Shown here: piece by piece, positions 28,527-37,445 of the stretch
Layout: every line of letters starts with the position of its first letter
Position numbering within the stretch: position 1 is the first letter of the stretch
Assembly: GCA_029880325.1 (NCBI GenBank)
Contig: JAOUOP010000004.1
Coordinates: forward strand, 1 to 64,000
Direction: 5' to 3'
Source of the DNA: Myxococcales bacterium
GTDB taxonomy: Bacteria; Myxococcota_A; Polyangia; Polyangiales; JAFGIB01
Length of the DNA stretch: 64,000 nucleotides
The notes under the pieces: model-generated
What the model was told of the DNA's origin: nothing
Database searches by the model: none
The model's input: only the letters and a program-made list of their open reading frames with translations
Made by a program: the position numbers and the translations under genes

Positions 28527-29962
28527 CGGGCACAGGCCATTGGGAGCGAGTGAGGTTCGGGGACCTACTCGAACTTTCGCAAAACGGCTGCGGAACGCGC
28601 CGCTCTACCAGCGGCTATCCGACTGTTGTGCTGCGCCTCGCCGACGTGGATACCGACGGGTCGATAGCGGAAGTGGGCCTTCGGCAGGTCAACCTGACTG
28701 ACGATGTGCGGATGAAGTACGCGTTGAAGACCGGCGATTTGCTGGCGTTCCGCGTCAACGGCAGCCCATCCATTGCCGGACAGGTCGTTGAGTACACACT
28801 CTCAATGCCATATGCGTTCTGCGACCACTTTATTCGGTTCAGGTTGCGATACGATCGAGCGCTTCCGGCGTTTGTGGTAGCGGCATTCCGGACCGCAACG
28901 GTGAGAGGGCAGGTTGAGGCTGGAATGGTCACTAGCGCCGGCCAGAACACGGTGTCGCAGAAGACGTATGCCTCCATTGAGCTTGACCTTCCCTCCCTGA
29001 ACCAACAACGCCGCATCGTCGAGAAGATCGAAGCCCTCACGGCCAAGAGCCGGCGAGCCAAAGATGCCCTCGACGCCATCCCGCCGCTGCTCGAACGCTT
29101 CCGCCAGTCGGTCCTCGCGGCCGCCTTCCGCGGCGACCTCACCAAAGACTGGCGCGAGCAACACCCCGACGTAGAACCCGCCGACCAACTCCTGGCCCGC
29201 ATCCGCCAAGAACGCCGCCGCCGCTGGGAACAAGCCGAACTCGAAAAGCTCCGCGCCAAAGGCAAGGAACCCAAGAACGACAAGTGGAAGGCGAAGTACA
29301 AGGAGCCCGAGCCGGTAGACGCAGAGGGGCTGCCTGAGTTGCCGAAGGGGTGGTGCTGGGCATCGATCCGGCAGCTCGTGAGCGTGGGCACCGGCGCTAC
29401 ACCAAAGCGTGGCATGCTGAAGTATTGGGAGGGTGGTTCGATTCCGTGGGTATCGAGCGCTTCCGTCAACGACGGGACGATCGCGGCGGCCGGAGAGTTC
29501 GTTACTGAAGCCGCCCTCAGGGAGACGAATCTGTCATTGTATCCCGCCGGCTCGTTGGTGTTGGCAATGTATGGAGAAGGAAAGACGCGCGGGAAATGCG
29601 CAGTCCTCGGGCTTGATGCGACAACGAATCAAGCCCTTGCGGTTCTTTCTGCCGGCGGGATCGCAAAGGGAATTTTGCCGCTTGTTCGTCGGTTTCTCGA
29701 CTTTAACTATGAGCGTACAAGGGCTCTGGCCGCAGGTGGAGCGCAGCCGAATTTGAACCTGTCCACGGTTGGTGAGATTGTGTTGCCATTGCCTCCCCGT
29801 CACGAGCAAGTAGAGCTTTTGGGCGCGGTCGAGGGGCTGGTTGCGCTGGCGGAGCGCATTGCGGCCTCTGTCGCCTCAGGAGTGGAGACGCACTCGCTCC
29901 TCGATGCATCGATCCTAGCCAAAGCCTTCCGCGGTGAACTCGTGGACCCCGCCGATGACTGA
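28523..29962 (+). CDS. hsdS: type I restriction-modification specificity subunit
   Basis: A 479-aa specificity subunit with two target-recognition domains, each followed by a helical spacer. TRD1 spans ~5-150, spacer ~155-260 (LNQQRRIVEKIEALTAKSRR, then LLERFRQSVLAAAFRGDLT). TRD2 spans ~270-420, ending at VLPLPPRHEQVELLGAVEGL. Both TRD-coding stretches (28560-28960 and 29380-29760) are visibly less GC-rich than the spacers, as expected for exchanged recognition domains. The GTG start overlaps the hsdM stop. The target sequence cannot be predicted by eye. Confidence 0.94.
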   Translation: MTGTGHWERVRFGDLLELSQNGCGTRRSTSGYPTVVLRLADVDTDGSIAEVGLRQVNLTDDVRMKYALKTGDLLAFRVNGSPSIAGQVVEYTLSMPYAFCDHFIRFRLRYDRALPAFVVAAFRTATVRGQVEAGMVTSAGQNTVSQKTYASIELDLPSLNQQRRIVEKIEALTAKSRRAKDALDAIPPLLERFRQSVLAAAFRGDLTKDWREQHPDVEPADQLLARIRQERRRRWEQAELEKLRAKGKEPKNDKWKAKYKEPEPVDAEGLPELPKGWCWASIRQLVSVGTGATPKRGMLKYWEGGSIPWVSSASVNDGTIAAAGEFVTEAALRETNLSLYPAGSLVLAMYGEGKTRGKCAVLGLDATTNQALAVLSAGGIAKGILPLVRRFLDFNYERTRALAAGGAQPNLNLSTVGEIVLPLPPRHEQVELLGAVEGLVALAERIAASVASGVETHSLLDASILAKAFRGELVDPADD

Positions 29963-30878
29963 CCGCATCCCACCACCCCGCGGCTTTTTGGACGCCGTCC
30001 TCCACGTCCTGGCCGCGCACCCCGACGGCATTCGCCGCAAGCAAATCCACGAGCCTGTCGCGGATCGCATGGACCTGTCGCCTGAGCAGCGCGCCATCCG
30101 GCTCCCGAGCGGCGCCCACCTCGCCTATCGCCACCGCATCGGCTGGGCCATCACCATGCTGAAGCGCGCCGGCCTGGCCCAGTCGGTGGCGCACGGCGTC
30201 TGGGGCATCACCGCCGATGGCGTGAAGCTCGTCGGTGATCGCCCCTCCGGGCTGACCAAGGACGACATTCGCGACATCGCTCGCGCGTCGCGGGAGTTTG
30301 GCAACGAGTCCGAGACGCCCACTTTCGGCGACTCGGAAGCGGACGAACCAACCGCGACCGATCTGACCCCAGATGAGCAAATCGACCGCGCCGTGAACGT
30401 CATCCGCCGCGGCCTCGCCCGCGACCTGCTCGACCACATCGCCCAGTGCTCGCCCGACTTTTTCGAGACGCTCGTCCTCGACCTGCTCCACGCCATGGGC
30501 TACGGCACCGACCGGGAAGCTCTGCAGCGCGTGGGCGGCTCCGGCGACGGCGGCATCGACGGTGTGATCACCCTCGACAAGCTGGGCCTCGAAAAGGTCT
30601 ACGTCCAGGCCAAGCGCTGGAAGGGCACCGTGGGCCGCCCCGAGATCCAGGGCTTCTACGGTGCCCTTGCCGGCCGCCGCGCCCGCAAAGGGGTCTTCAT
30701 CACCACGTCGAGCTATAGCCGCGAAGCCACCGAGTTCGCCGACAGCGTGTCCGACAGCATCGTGCTCGTCGATGGAACCCGCCTGGCCCAACTCATGATC
30801 GACCACGGCGTTGGCGTCCACCGCAATCGCACCGTCCACATTCCCACCCTCGACTCGGACTACTTCGATGACGCCTGA
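29955..30878 (+). CDS. Mrr-like restriction endonuclease
   Basis: A 307-aa protein with an Mrr-type layout. The N-terminal winged-helix domain (~8-90) includes FLDAVLHVLAAHPDGIRRKQ and a wing ending in GVWGITADG. The C-terminal PD-(D/E)xK catalytic domain has GGSGDGGIDG (~195) with the catalytic Asp, and VYVQAKRW (~217) with the QxK. Mrr proteins cut modified or stressed DNA. The ATG at 29955 overlaps the hsdS stop by eight bases, so it is translated as part of the restriction operon; self-methylation by HsdM must be tolerated. Confidence 0.9.
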   Translation: MTDRIPPPRGFLDAVLHVLAAHPDGIRRKQIHEPVADRMDLSPEQRAIRLPSGAHLAYRHRIGWAITMLKRAGLAQSVAHGVWGITADGVKLVGDRPSGLTKDDIRDIARASREFGNESETPTFGDSEADEPTATDLTPDEQIDRAVNVIRRGLARDLLDHIAQCSPDFFETLVLDLLHAMGYGTDREALQRVGGSGDGGIDGVITLDKLGLEKVYVQAKRWKGTVGRPEIQGFYGALAGRRARKGVFITTSSYSREATEFADSVSDSIVLVDGTRLAQLMIDHGVGVHRNRTVHIPTLDSDYFDDA

Positions 30879-31704
30879 GGTGAAGCTGATCACCTGGAAC
30901 GTGGCCGGCCGTAAGGGCAAGCAGCCGCGCCAAGCCGAGGCCCTGCTCGACTGTCAGCCGAACATCGTCGCGCTCCAAGAGGTCACCGCGACGACCGCGC
31001 CGATGTGGAAGAGCGCACTTGAAGGCGCTGGCTTCCAGTACATCGACAGTGGCCACCTCGTCGGCGACCGCAAGAACTTCAACGCCGTGGCGATCCGCCG
31101 CGAGACGGGAAGCCTCGAAGCCGCGACCGAGCCATGGCAGGGCGAGTACCCCGAACGGATGCTCTCGGCGCGACTGCAGACCCGTTTGCTCGGACCGGTC
31201 GACCTGCACAATGCGCATATCGTACCGGGCAGTTCCCGCGGCTTCGCCAAGGTGAAGCAGCTTGATGAGGTCTATCGACGCCTCGGCCGTCCGTGTGCGA
31301 CCCACCGCATCCTCTGCGGTGACTTCAACACGCCCCAGCTCGAGAACGCTGACGGCTCGGTTCTCACCTTCGCAGACCACCATGCCGAAGACATGCGCGA
31401 AGCTTGGGACCAGGCGGAGCGCAGCATTGTGCTTGGGCTGGCAGAGTTCGATCTGGCAGACCTGTTCCGGCGGCTTCATGGCTACGGCGTCCAGGAAGCC
31501 AGCTGGTATCCCAACCACGGCGAGCAACCCATCGGCAGGCGTTTCGATCACGTATTCGCGTCGAGCAGCTTGGGCGGGCGCAGCTGTCGATACCTCCACC
31601 ACCTTCGCGAGGCCGAGCTGAAGCAGGACCGCCTGAGCGATCATTCGGGGCTGGAGGCGGTATTCGCACCTGACCACGCGCAAGGCCTCGACGAGCATTC
31701 CTGA
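30868..31704 (+). CDS. endonuclease/exonuclease/phosphatase-family protein
   Basis: A 278-aa EEP-superfamily (DNase I/ExoIII/Mg-dependent phosphodiesterase) protein. Metal and catalytic motifs: ITWNVAG near the N-terminus, IVALQEVTA (metal-binding Glu), the His/Asn region NAHIVPGSS, ILCGDFNTP (catalytic Asp/Asn) and the final SDHSGL. Last gene of the six-gene operon, overlapping the mrr-like gene by 11 bases. It could act as a nuclease or phosphodiesterase in the same response. Position, not sequence, is the evidence for a defence role. Confidence 0.88.
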   Translation: MTPEVKLITWNVAGRKGKQPRQAEALLDCQPNIVALQEVTATTAPMWKSALEGAGFQYIDSGHLVGDRKNFNAVAIRRETGSLEAATEPWQGEYPERMLSARLQTRLLGPVDLHNAHIVPGSSRGFAKVKQLDEVYRRLGRPCATHRILCGDFNTPQLENADGSVLTFADHHAEDMREAWDQAERSIVLGLAEFDLADLFRRLHGYGVQEASWYPNHGEQPIGRRFDHVFASSSLGGRSCRYLHHLREAELKQDRLSDHSGLEAVFAPDHAQGLDEHS

Positions 31705-31799
31705 AGCCATCAGGGGGCGATGGCTTTTGACGAGGCGCACCCCCACAACCCCACACCAGGAAAAATTGGGCTACCCTTTTAGCACCATCCACCCGGAGC

Positions 31800-32229
31800 A
31801 TGCCCGCCTACCTTCCGGTCGACGAGCACGGCAACCTGGGGCAGGCGGGCAGGGAGTTGCTGCGCGTGTGGGCGCAGGCGGTTCCCGAGCCCGAGCTGGG
31901 ACGCTTTGATCGAGAGCCGCAGTTCTTTGCAGAGCTCGATAGGGCGCTGCGTCCCCTCTTCGGTGAGCGCGACCCCGGGTGGCGGCCCCAGACGGCGTGG
32001 AAGTTCATGGCCCAACCGGCACCATCGGCCCCATGGGCGAGCCTGGTCGTCCAGGCCTCGCCGGTCCGCTCGGTGCAAAGGGGGACCCGGGTGACAAGGG
32101 TGAACCCGGAATCGGGGGTCCCAAGGGCGTCAAGGCGAGTCCGGAACTCAGGGGTCGGAGAGAGACGTCGGACCGCCGGCAGCTTTCGTGCTGTTCGACG
32201 CCAACGACACCACGCTCGGCACCGCCTGA
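31800..32229 (+). pseudogene. degraded collagen-like repeat protein gene
   Basis: The ATG at 31800 opens a hydrophilic N-terminal region of ~60 residues (VDEHGNLGQAGRELLRVWAQ and on). Near 31977 the sense jumps to another frame that reads ten or more G-x-y collagen triplets (GPTGTIGPMGEPGRPG, then GAKGDPGDKGEPG). Near 32170 it jumps again to a frame reading AAFVLFDANDTTLGTA and a stop at 32227-32229. Two frame changes make this a pseudogene, unless the assembly is wrong here. It lies between two convergent defence operons. Confidence 0.6.
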
Positions 32230-32487
32230 CCGAACTGACCCGAATGACCGAGCGAGACTTCGCGACCGGCGCCCGCTCCGATGTCGTCGGGACGGGCGAC
32301 TATCTGACGGCCATGCTCGTGGGGCCGGCTCCGGCCCTCGCGGTGCTGCCGTTGCGGATTGAAGCGGCGCAGTGAGTGCCGTTGGCCCGCGACCAGGTGC
32401 ATATCTCGACGCGCGTCAGCGCGTCTCCACCCGCCTTCGCGGCCGGCAGGGTCGTGGTCGGCCATCGAAATGCCTCTTCGACGAGAA

Positions 32488-35400
32488 CTATTCCGGTATC
32501 GGTGGCGACAGATCCACTGCCCAGCTGCGGAGTTCCGCAGTATCCAGCTCCGCCTGGTCGAGGAGGGTGATGAGTTCTTCCTGGCGCGGTTGACCGAACA
32601 CGACCCGGTAGGCGGCCAGCTGCCGCTTCAACCGCTGGAAGGCTTCGACCTCCTTGGTGTAGGGCAGCATCGGGACATGCCGCTCGATACGGCAGTCGCC
32701 AGCGGCGATCCAGTGCGGGACGAGGTCGCTGTCGCCGGCCGCCCGAGCCCCTTCGTACGCGAGATCAAAGATGATGGACCAGAGATCGTCGCCGGGACTC
32801 CACCGCTCGAGGGCCACGGCGGCTTGAGCCGCGGCCACGTTTCTGCGGACCGCGTGTCCCTTGTAGCGGTGGATGCGGCCTTCGCGCTGCTCCAGGTCGA
32901 CGGGATTGCCCGGCAGGTTCCAGTGCACCAGGCGGTGGCACCAGGGATGGAAGTCCAGGCCCTCCTGCCCGACCGAGGTGCTGGCAAGAACGAACGGGCG
33001 AAAGGGGCTGTTGAAGGAGGCACGCACCGCGTCCGCGTTGATCACCTTGTCCTCGGCGCGGATGTCGCCGAAGCGAAGAGCGAAATCCGTGCGGATGCGT
33101 AGCCCGTCAGTGGAGACGCTTTCGCCATCCCGAGAGCGTCGGAAGAAGCGGGCGTGTACGCGAGACGCCCGGGGTTCCACGACGTCGGCGAGCCGGGTCG
33201 CGCAGGTCGCAGCCACTTCGCTCCGGCTCTCATTGTTGGACCAGGCATGTTGCTCCCACATCAGGTGCCACTGTTCGTCGAGTACGGCCTGAAGATTGCC
33301 CTGCTGGCAGTAGCGCAGCACGAGGCGCCAGTAGGAGTCTTCAGCTTCACTGTCTGAGCTCGACCGGGCGAGGTGGCTCACGAGCGTGATGACAGTGGGG
33401 CGGTTGAAGAGGCGCCAGAACGCATCCGCGATCACAACGGCCTGCCGGCGCCGCTCGTCCGTTCTGATGCCGGACGGAAGCAGGCTGCGCGCAGCGAGCA
33501 CCGCGGGGGACCCCAGTGCGAGCTCGGTGAGCAGCTCCGCGAGTCCTGGGGGGCGGGGGCCTAGCTGCGTCAGGTCCACCCCCAGAATGTCGTCCACATA
33601 GTCGTTGAACAGGTCTCGGCTTGGGTGCGGGAGTTTTTCGTCCTCCTTCCAGGCCCCAAGGAATGCGGCCAGACCCGGGTCGAGCACCAGTGGCGCGGCC
33701 CACTCCCACCGGTCGTCGGGTCTGCCTTCCTGCGGAGAGGGAAGGGCGGCGAGCAGTTCCTCCACGCGAGACCGCACCCATTCTTTGCGATCGGTGCCAG
33801 CCGGAGCTCGCAAGGGGTGGGCCTCGTCAGCGAGGGGGAGGCACGGCAGAAGCAGCAGCAGGAGTCGATGACGCGACAGCGCACCGGACTCCGATTTGGA
33901 GAGGCGAAGCAGGGGCGACTGCTGTCGTGAAGGGTCCTTGTAGGAGGCCAGGCGGCCACCCGCCATTCGACGTTCCGCTTCGTAGCTCAAGACGGCGCTG
34001 ACCACGTCGGGGACTACGTTCCACGCCGAGAACAGCAGGGTCTTGCTAGCTCCCTCCACTCCGGCGAAGGGGCCCTCCAGAGGCCAGTACGGGATGCTCG
34101 GGGGCATCCACAGCAGTCTCCAATGCCCGCTTTCGAGCAGTTCGGATGCCAGGTCGCGCATCTTCGCGTGGCCGGGGTCCAGCTCCAGCCACGTCTCGAG
34201 TTCGCGCCCGCGAAGGAACGCCCCGCGGTGAGCGTGCAAGACCTCGGAGACCTTGTTCGGCGACAACTGCAGTGCCTCGTCCAGCCGCTCGTTTACCTTG
34301 TAACCGTGCATGAAGTGGGCGAGGTAGGGTGCCGACTTCCAGTAGGGCATGGGGTCCCGATCGCCCACGGCTCGAAATAGAGCATCGGCTGCCAAGTACT
34401 GGTGAACGTCACCTACCGTCAGCCGTGCGGACGGGTGGCGCTCCGTCACCATTGCATCGCGGTCCTCGCTCGCTGCGACGCGCTCGGTGCGGGCCATCAC
34501 CGCCCGAAGTGACCCCTCGACGGCCGCCTTCGCGGGATCCACGTCCGACGCGTCGCCGGCCGCGGCCCGCTTGAGGGCGGCTCCGAAGGCCGACAGGTCG
34601 TGCCGCAGAGCTTCCACCCTCGTCTCATCCTCGTTCATCAGAAATCGCGTCGTGGCGAGGAAGTCCGCGTAATGGTCCTCGTGCTCGATCTCGGCATCGG
34701 CCGTGTACAGCTTGTAGGGGGTGGCTGACAGCAACAGGGTTCGGACGGGGTGCCCTTCGGGTGTTGTCGCCCGGAAAAGAGCCTGGGCCAGTTCGGCGGC
34801 GGGATCTCGGTATTCCTCGCGAGTCTCGAGGAGGGACTTGAAGCGCTGAAACTCGTCCATGATGACGAGGTCCGGCTCCAACGCCTGGACGCACACGCCA
34901 GCGAGCAGCTGTCGGAGTGCGGCGATGGCTTCGTTGCGGCCCCAGCGTGCCTCCCGGGGCCAATTCTCGCGCTGCCTGAAGAACCAAGTGTCAAACAGCG
35001 TGTTCAGCTGCTCCTGGAGCTTGTGGTCTGCCCGAAAGGCGCGTTCGAAGCCCTTCTTGATAGAGGGGGCCAGCGGCACTTCATCGTTCTCGAGGCGCCA
35101 GCGCCAGCTCTCGGTTCGCGTGATGTTGCCCTGAAGGAAATTCTTGAGCGCGGTTCGCTGTTCGACCAAAGGCTCGAGCAACCGGAACAGCACCACGCGC
35201 TCATTGGACCGCCCGGTGGCGTGCCCCATGTCGAAGGACGTTCCTGGCGTGAAGCTCACGAAGTTGAGTTTGCTGTCGCCGAGTCCGGGGCGGTCGTTGC
35301 GGGGCGCGAGCTCGGTCGCCAGCATCGTGAGCCGGGTAGCGAGCGCGAAGGATCGCTCCCCGGCCGCGCTGACCTTTAGCTTGGGAAGGTTCGCCCGCGC

Positions 35401-35643
35401 GATGCTCCCATTGCTGCAAATGTAGACGATGTCGATTCGGTCGACGGTGTCCCACAGATGGTCGATCGTCCGAGCGATGATGCCGCGCGCCACCAGGGTT
35501 TTTCCGAGGCCGACCTCGTCGGCCACCAAGAACCGCGCGGTGCTGTCCGCGGCCAGAAAAAGCCGCTCGAACGCATGGTCCACGGTTCGCCGCTGGAACG
35601 GCTTGAGCGGCGTGAGGATCTCGTCGACGTCGGGCCGGCTCAT
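32488..35643 (-). CDS. SNF2-type helicase of a three-gene DUF6361/PLD operon
   Basis: A 1051-aa superfamily 2 helicase/translocase. Walker A is FLVADEVGLGKTLVARG (SNF2-style), Walker B LVIMDEFQRFKSL, motif III LLLSATPYKLY; the C-terminal RecA lobe has STSVGQEGLDFHPWCHRLVH and EQREGRIHRYKG. Between lobes lies an unusually long (~400 aa) helical insertion. It overlaps the upstream PLD-like gene by four bases, last in the operon DUF6361 - PLD - helicase. It probably powers DNA translocation for the PLD nuclease (inference from other helicase-PLD defence systems). Confidence 0.85.
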   Translation of the reverse strand: MSRPDVDEILTPLKPFQRRTVDHAFERLFLAADSTARFLVADEVGLGKTLVARGIIARTIDHLWDTVDRIDIVYICSNGSIARANLPKLKVSAAGERSFALATRLTMLATELAPRNDRPGLGDSKLNFVSFTPGTSFDMGHATGRSNERVVLFRLLEPLVEQRTALKNFLQGNITRTESWRWRLENDEVPLAPSIKKGFERAFRADHKLQEQLNTLFDTWFFRQRENWPREARWGRNEAIAALRQLLAGVCVQALEPDLVIMDEFQRFKSLLETREEYRDPAAELAQALFRATTPEGHPVRTLLLSATPYKLYTADAEIEHEDHYADFLATTRFLMNEDETRVEALRHDLSAFGAALKRAAAGDASDVDPAKAAVEGSLRAVMARTERVAASEDRDAMVTERHPSARLTVGDVHQYLAADALFRAVGDRDPMPYWKSAPYLAHFMHGYKVNERLDEALQLSPNKVSEVLHAHRGAFLRGRELETWLELDPGHAKMRDLASELLESGHWRLLWMPPSIPYWPLEGPFAGVEGASKTLLFSAWNVVPDVVSAVLSYEAERRMAGGRLASYKDPSRQQSPLLRLSKSESGALSRHRLLLLLLPCLPLADEAHPLRAPAGTDRKEWVRSRVEELLAALPSPQEGRPDDRWEWAAPLVLDPGLAAFLGAWKEDEKLPHPSRDLFNDYVDDILGVDLTQLGPRPPGLAELLTELALGSPAVLAARSLLPSGIRTDERRRQAVVIADAFWRLFNRPTVITLVSHLARSSSDSEAEDSYWRLVLRYCQQGNLQAVLDEQWHLMWEQHAWSNNESRSEVAATCATRLADVVEPRASRVHARFFRRSRDGESVSTDGLRIRTDFALRFGDIRAEDKVINADAVRASFNSPFRPFVLASTSVGQEGLDFHPWCHRLVHWNLPGNPVDLEQREGRIHRYKGHAVRRNVAAAQAAVALERWSPGDDLWSIIFDLAYEGARAAGDSDLVPHWIAAGDCRIERHVPMLPYTKEVEAFQRLKRQLAAYRVVFGQPRQEELITLLDQAELDTAELRSWAVDLSPPIPE

Positions 35644-37445
35644 GCGCTCCCCCGCTCCGCGAGCGCCCCGTCCACCGCCTGCCAGATTTCCAATAGGTCG
35701 TCTGGGACGATGCGTCGCCCCTCATCCGTGGTCCGAAGGTCGGCGATCAGGCGCCGAACTGGCTCGAGACGTTGCGGGTCTCGGGACGCGACCCGCACCA
35801 GGTCCTCGAGCAGCGTCTCGGCGCCAAGCCATTCTCCCCAACCATCTCCCCCCGACCCGCTGCGCCCGTCATCCGCCCAGTCCGTCAACCCCTCGAGGCC
35901 GCCCAACAGCGCCCTCAGGAACCGCAAGAAGCGCTCCGGACTGTCGATCAAGGAGCGCAGTACCTCGGCGAGGCGCCCCTCCGGTAGGCCTTCTGCGGGC
36001 ACCTTGAGAACCATGCGAGCGTCGTCTACGCCTTTCACGCCCGCGCTGATGTGAAACCCGACGAAGCAGGTCAATCTGCTCGTCGGCAGTGTCCATGACC
36101 TCGGCAGCGCGAGCGGTCGCGCCTGCTCCTCCGGGATCGTGATGGGCCAAACGCGAATACCGACGCCTGCGGTGACAACCACCCGACCATCTAGCTTCCA
36201 GGTCCAGGCCTCTCCATCCGGCGCGCAAGCAATCCGCAGTTCGGCTGCAGTCAGGCTCTTTTTCGCTGCCTCCACGAGTTCCCGAGCCTCGACCACCGCC
36301 GGCTCCTCCTCCACTTTGTTCCGTCGGTACGGCACGAGCAGCTTCGAGAAGCCGGAAGCCAAAAAACGGTCGATCCCGTGCCCTCTGTGGCCGCCTGCTC
36401 GCCCCTTCTTGCCGGTCAGTGCGACCATCATCTCGACGTTATGCCCCTCGAACGCGGCTTTCGTGAGGTTTGCGGAGCCGACGTACCAGGTGACGTACCA
36501 GCCCTGCTCGACCGCGAGAAACTTGGCGTGGAGGCCGGAGGGACGCGGGGCAGCATCATCTTCGGGCTCGTCGTGCGCCGTGTCCGACAGCACGTACACA
36601 GGCGACCATCCAGCGAGTGCATCCTCGGGGAGCGAGTCCAGTTCCTCTTGCCGGCTGACCAGAGCTCGCCCTTCGCCAACGACGTGGCGTAGGGCGTCCA
36701 GCGCGGTACGATTCACGAACGGAGCAACCGCGAGCAGCCGGGTGCCATCGATGTTTGGACGCCACGCCATTGTGGGGCCGCCTCCGAGGCCAAAGCCTTG
36801 GAATGTGATCGGGGTGTCGAAGCCGTCGGGAGCCGGGAATGACGTCCGCTGTGACTCGTCTGCCAACCGGTCGACGGCCTCCGCAACATTCGGCGGCAGC
36901 TCGTGGCCGGCCGTGCTCGCAAGGGACGGCAGAGCCCGCAGTAGAGCGCCCAGATCCCGACTCGCGGCCACGTTTCGTTTGCCCTTCGGCGCTGCCTCGC
37001 TCGAAAACGCGATGTCCCAAGAACGGTCGAACGTCAGGTTCCTGGAAAGCACTGCCGCCCGCACCAGTGACTTCCCTTCCTCGCTGACGAATCGCGCGAC
37101 CCATACCTTTGGGTGGAAGGCTCCACCGTTGGGCGCCCTCAGCGGATGGATGCTTTCCTCCAACATCGCGTAGAGGGCGCGCTCCTTGCGCGGCACGCCT
37201 ATTCCGGCTGCGTCTACGAAGATGTGAACGCGGCCGCCCGCCTCCCTGAGCGCCTCGAGCAGCAGAAGCGGATCGGCAAGCAGCTCCTCGATCCCCTTGT
37301 CCGCCTGGGCCAGAACGGCAAGGGGCAGAGCCAGGACCGTCTCCAGGTCCAGGGTGTAGGTCGTGAGGATCGCCAGGTCCAGGCGGTACCCGGGTGGCGC
37401 CCTCAGCAGATCCATCGCAACCGTCCGTGCCTCGGGCGACAGCAT
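35640..37445 (-). CDS. phospholipase-D-like nuclease
   Basis: A 601-aa PLD-superfamily protein. Two HKD-type half-sites: AFHPKVWVARF with AVLSRNLTFDRSWD, and GLHAKFLAVEQGWYVTWYVG followed by SANLTKAAFEG, giving His, Lys and Asn of the composite active site. The C-terminal ~200 residues are of unknown fold. PLD enzymes in helicase-linked systems act as nucleases. The ATG at 37445 shares a base with the stop of the DUF6361 gene; starting further upstream (37538) would force a long overlap. Confidence 0.82.
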   Translation of the reverse strand: MLSPEARTVAMDLLRAPPGYRLDLAILTTYTLDLETVLALPLAVLAQADKGIEELLADPLLLLEALREAGGRVHIFVDAAGIGVPRKERALYAMLEESIHPLRAPNGGAFHPKVWVARFVSEEGKSLVRAAVLSRNLTFDRSWDIAFSSEAAPKGKRNVAASRDLGALLRALPSLASTAGHELPPNVAEAVDRLADESQRTSFPAPDGFDTPITFQGFGLGGGPTMAWRPNIDGTRLLAVAPFVNRTALDALRHVVGEGRALVSRQEELDSLPEDALAGWSPVYVLSDTAHDEPEDDAAPRPSGLHAKFLAVEQGWYVTWYVGSANLTKAAFEGHNVEMMVALTGKKGRAGGHRGHGIDRFLASGFSKLLVPYRRNKVEEEPAVVEARELVEAAKKSLTAAELRIACAPDGEAWTWKLDGRVVVTAGVGIRVWPITIPEEQARPLALPRSWTLPTSRLTCFVGFHISAGVKGVDDARMVLKVPAEGLPEGRLAEVLRSLIDSPERFLRFLRALLGGLEGLTDWADDGRSGSGGDGWGEWLGAETLLEDLVRVASRDPQRLEPVRRLIADLRTTDEGRRIVPDDLLEIWQAVDGALAERGSA

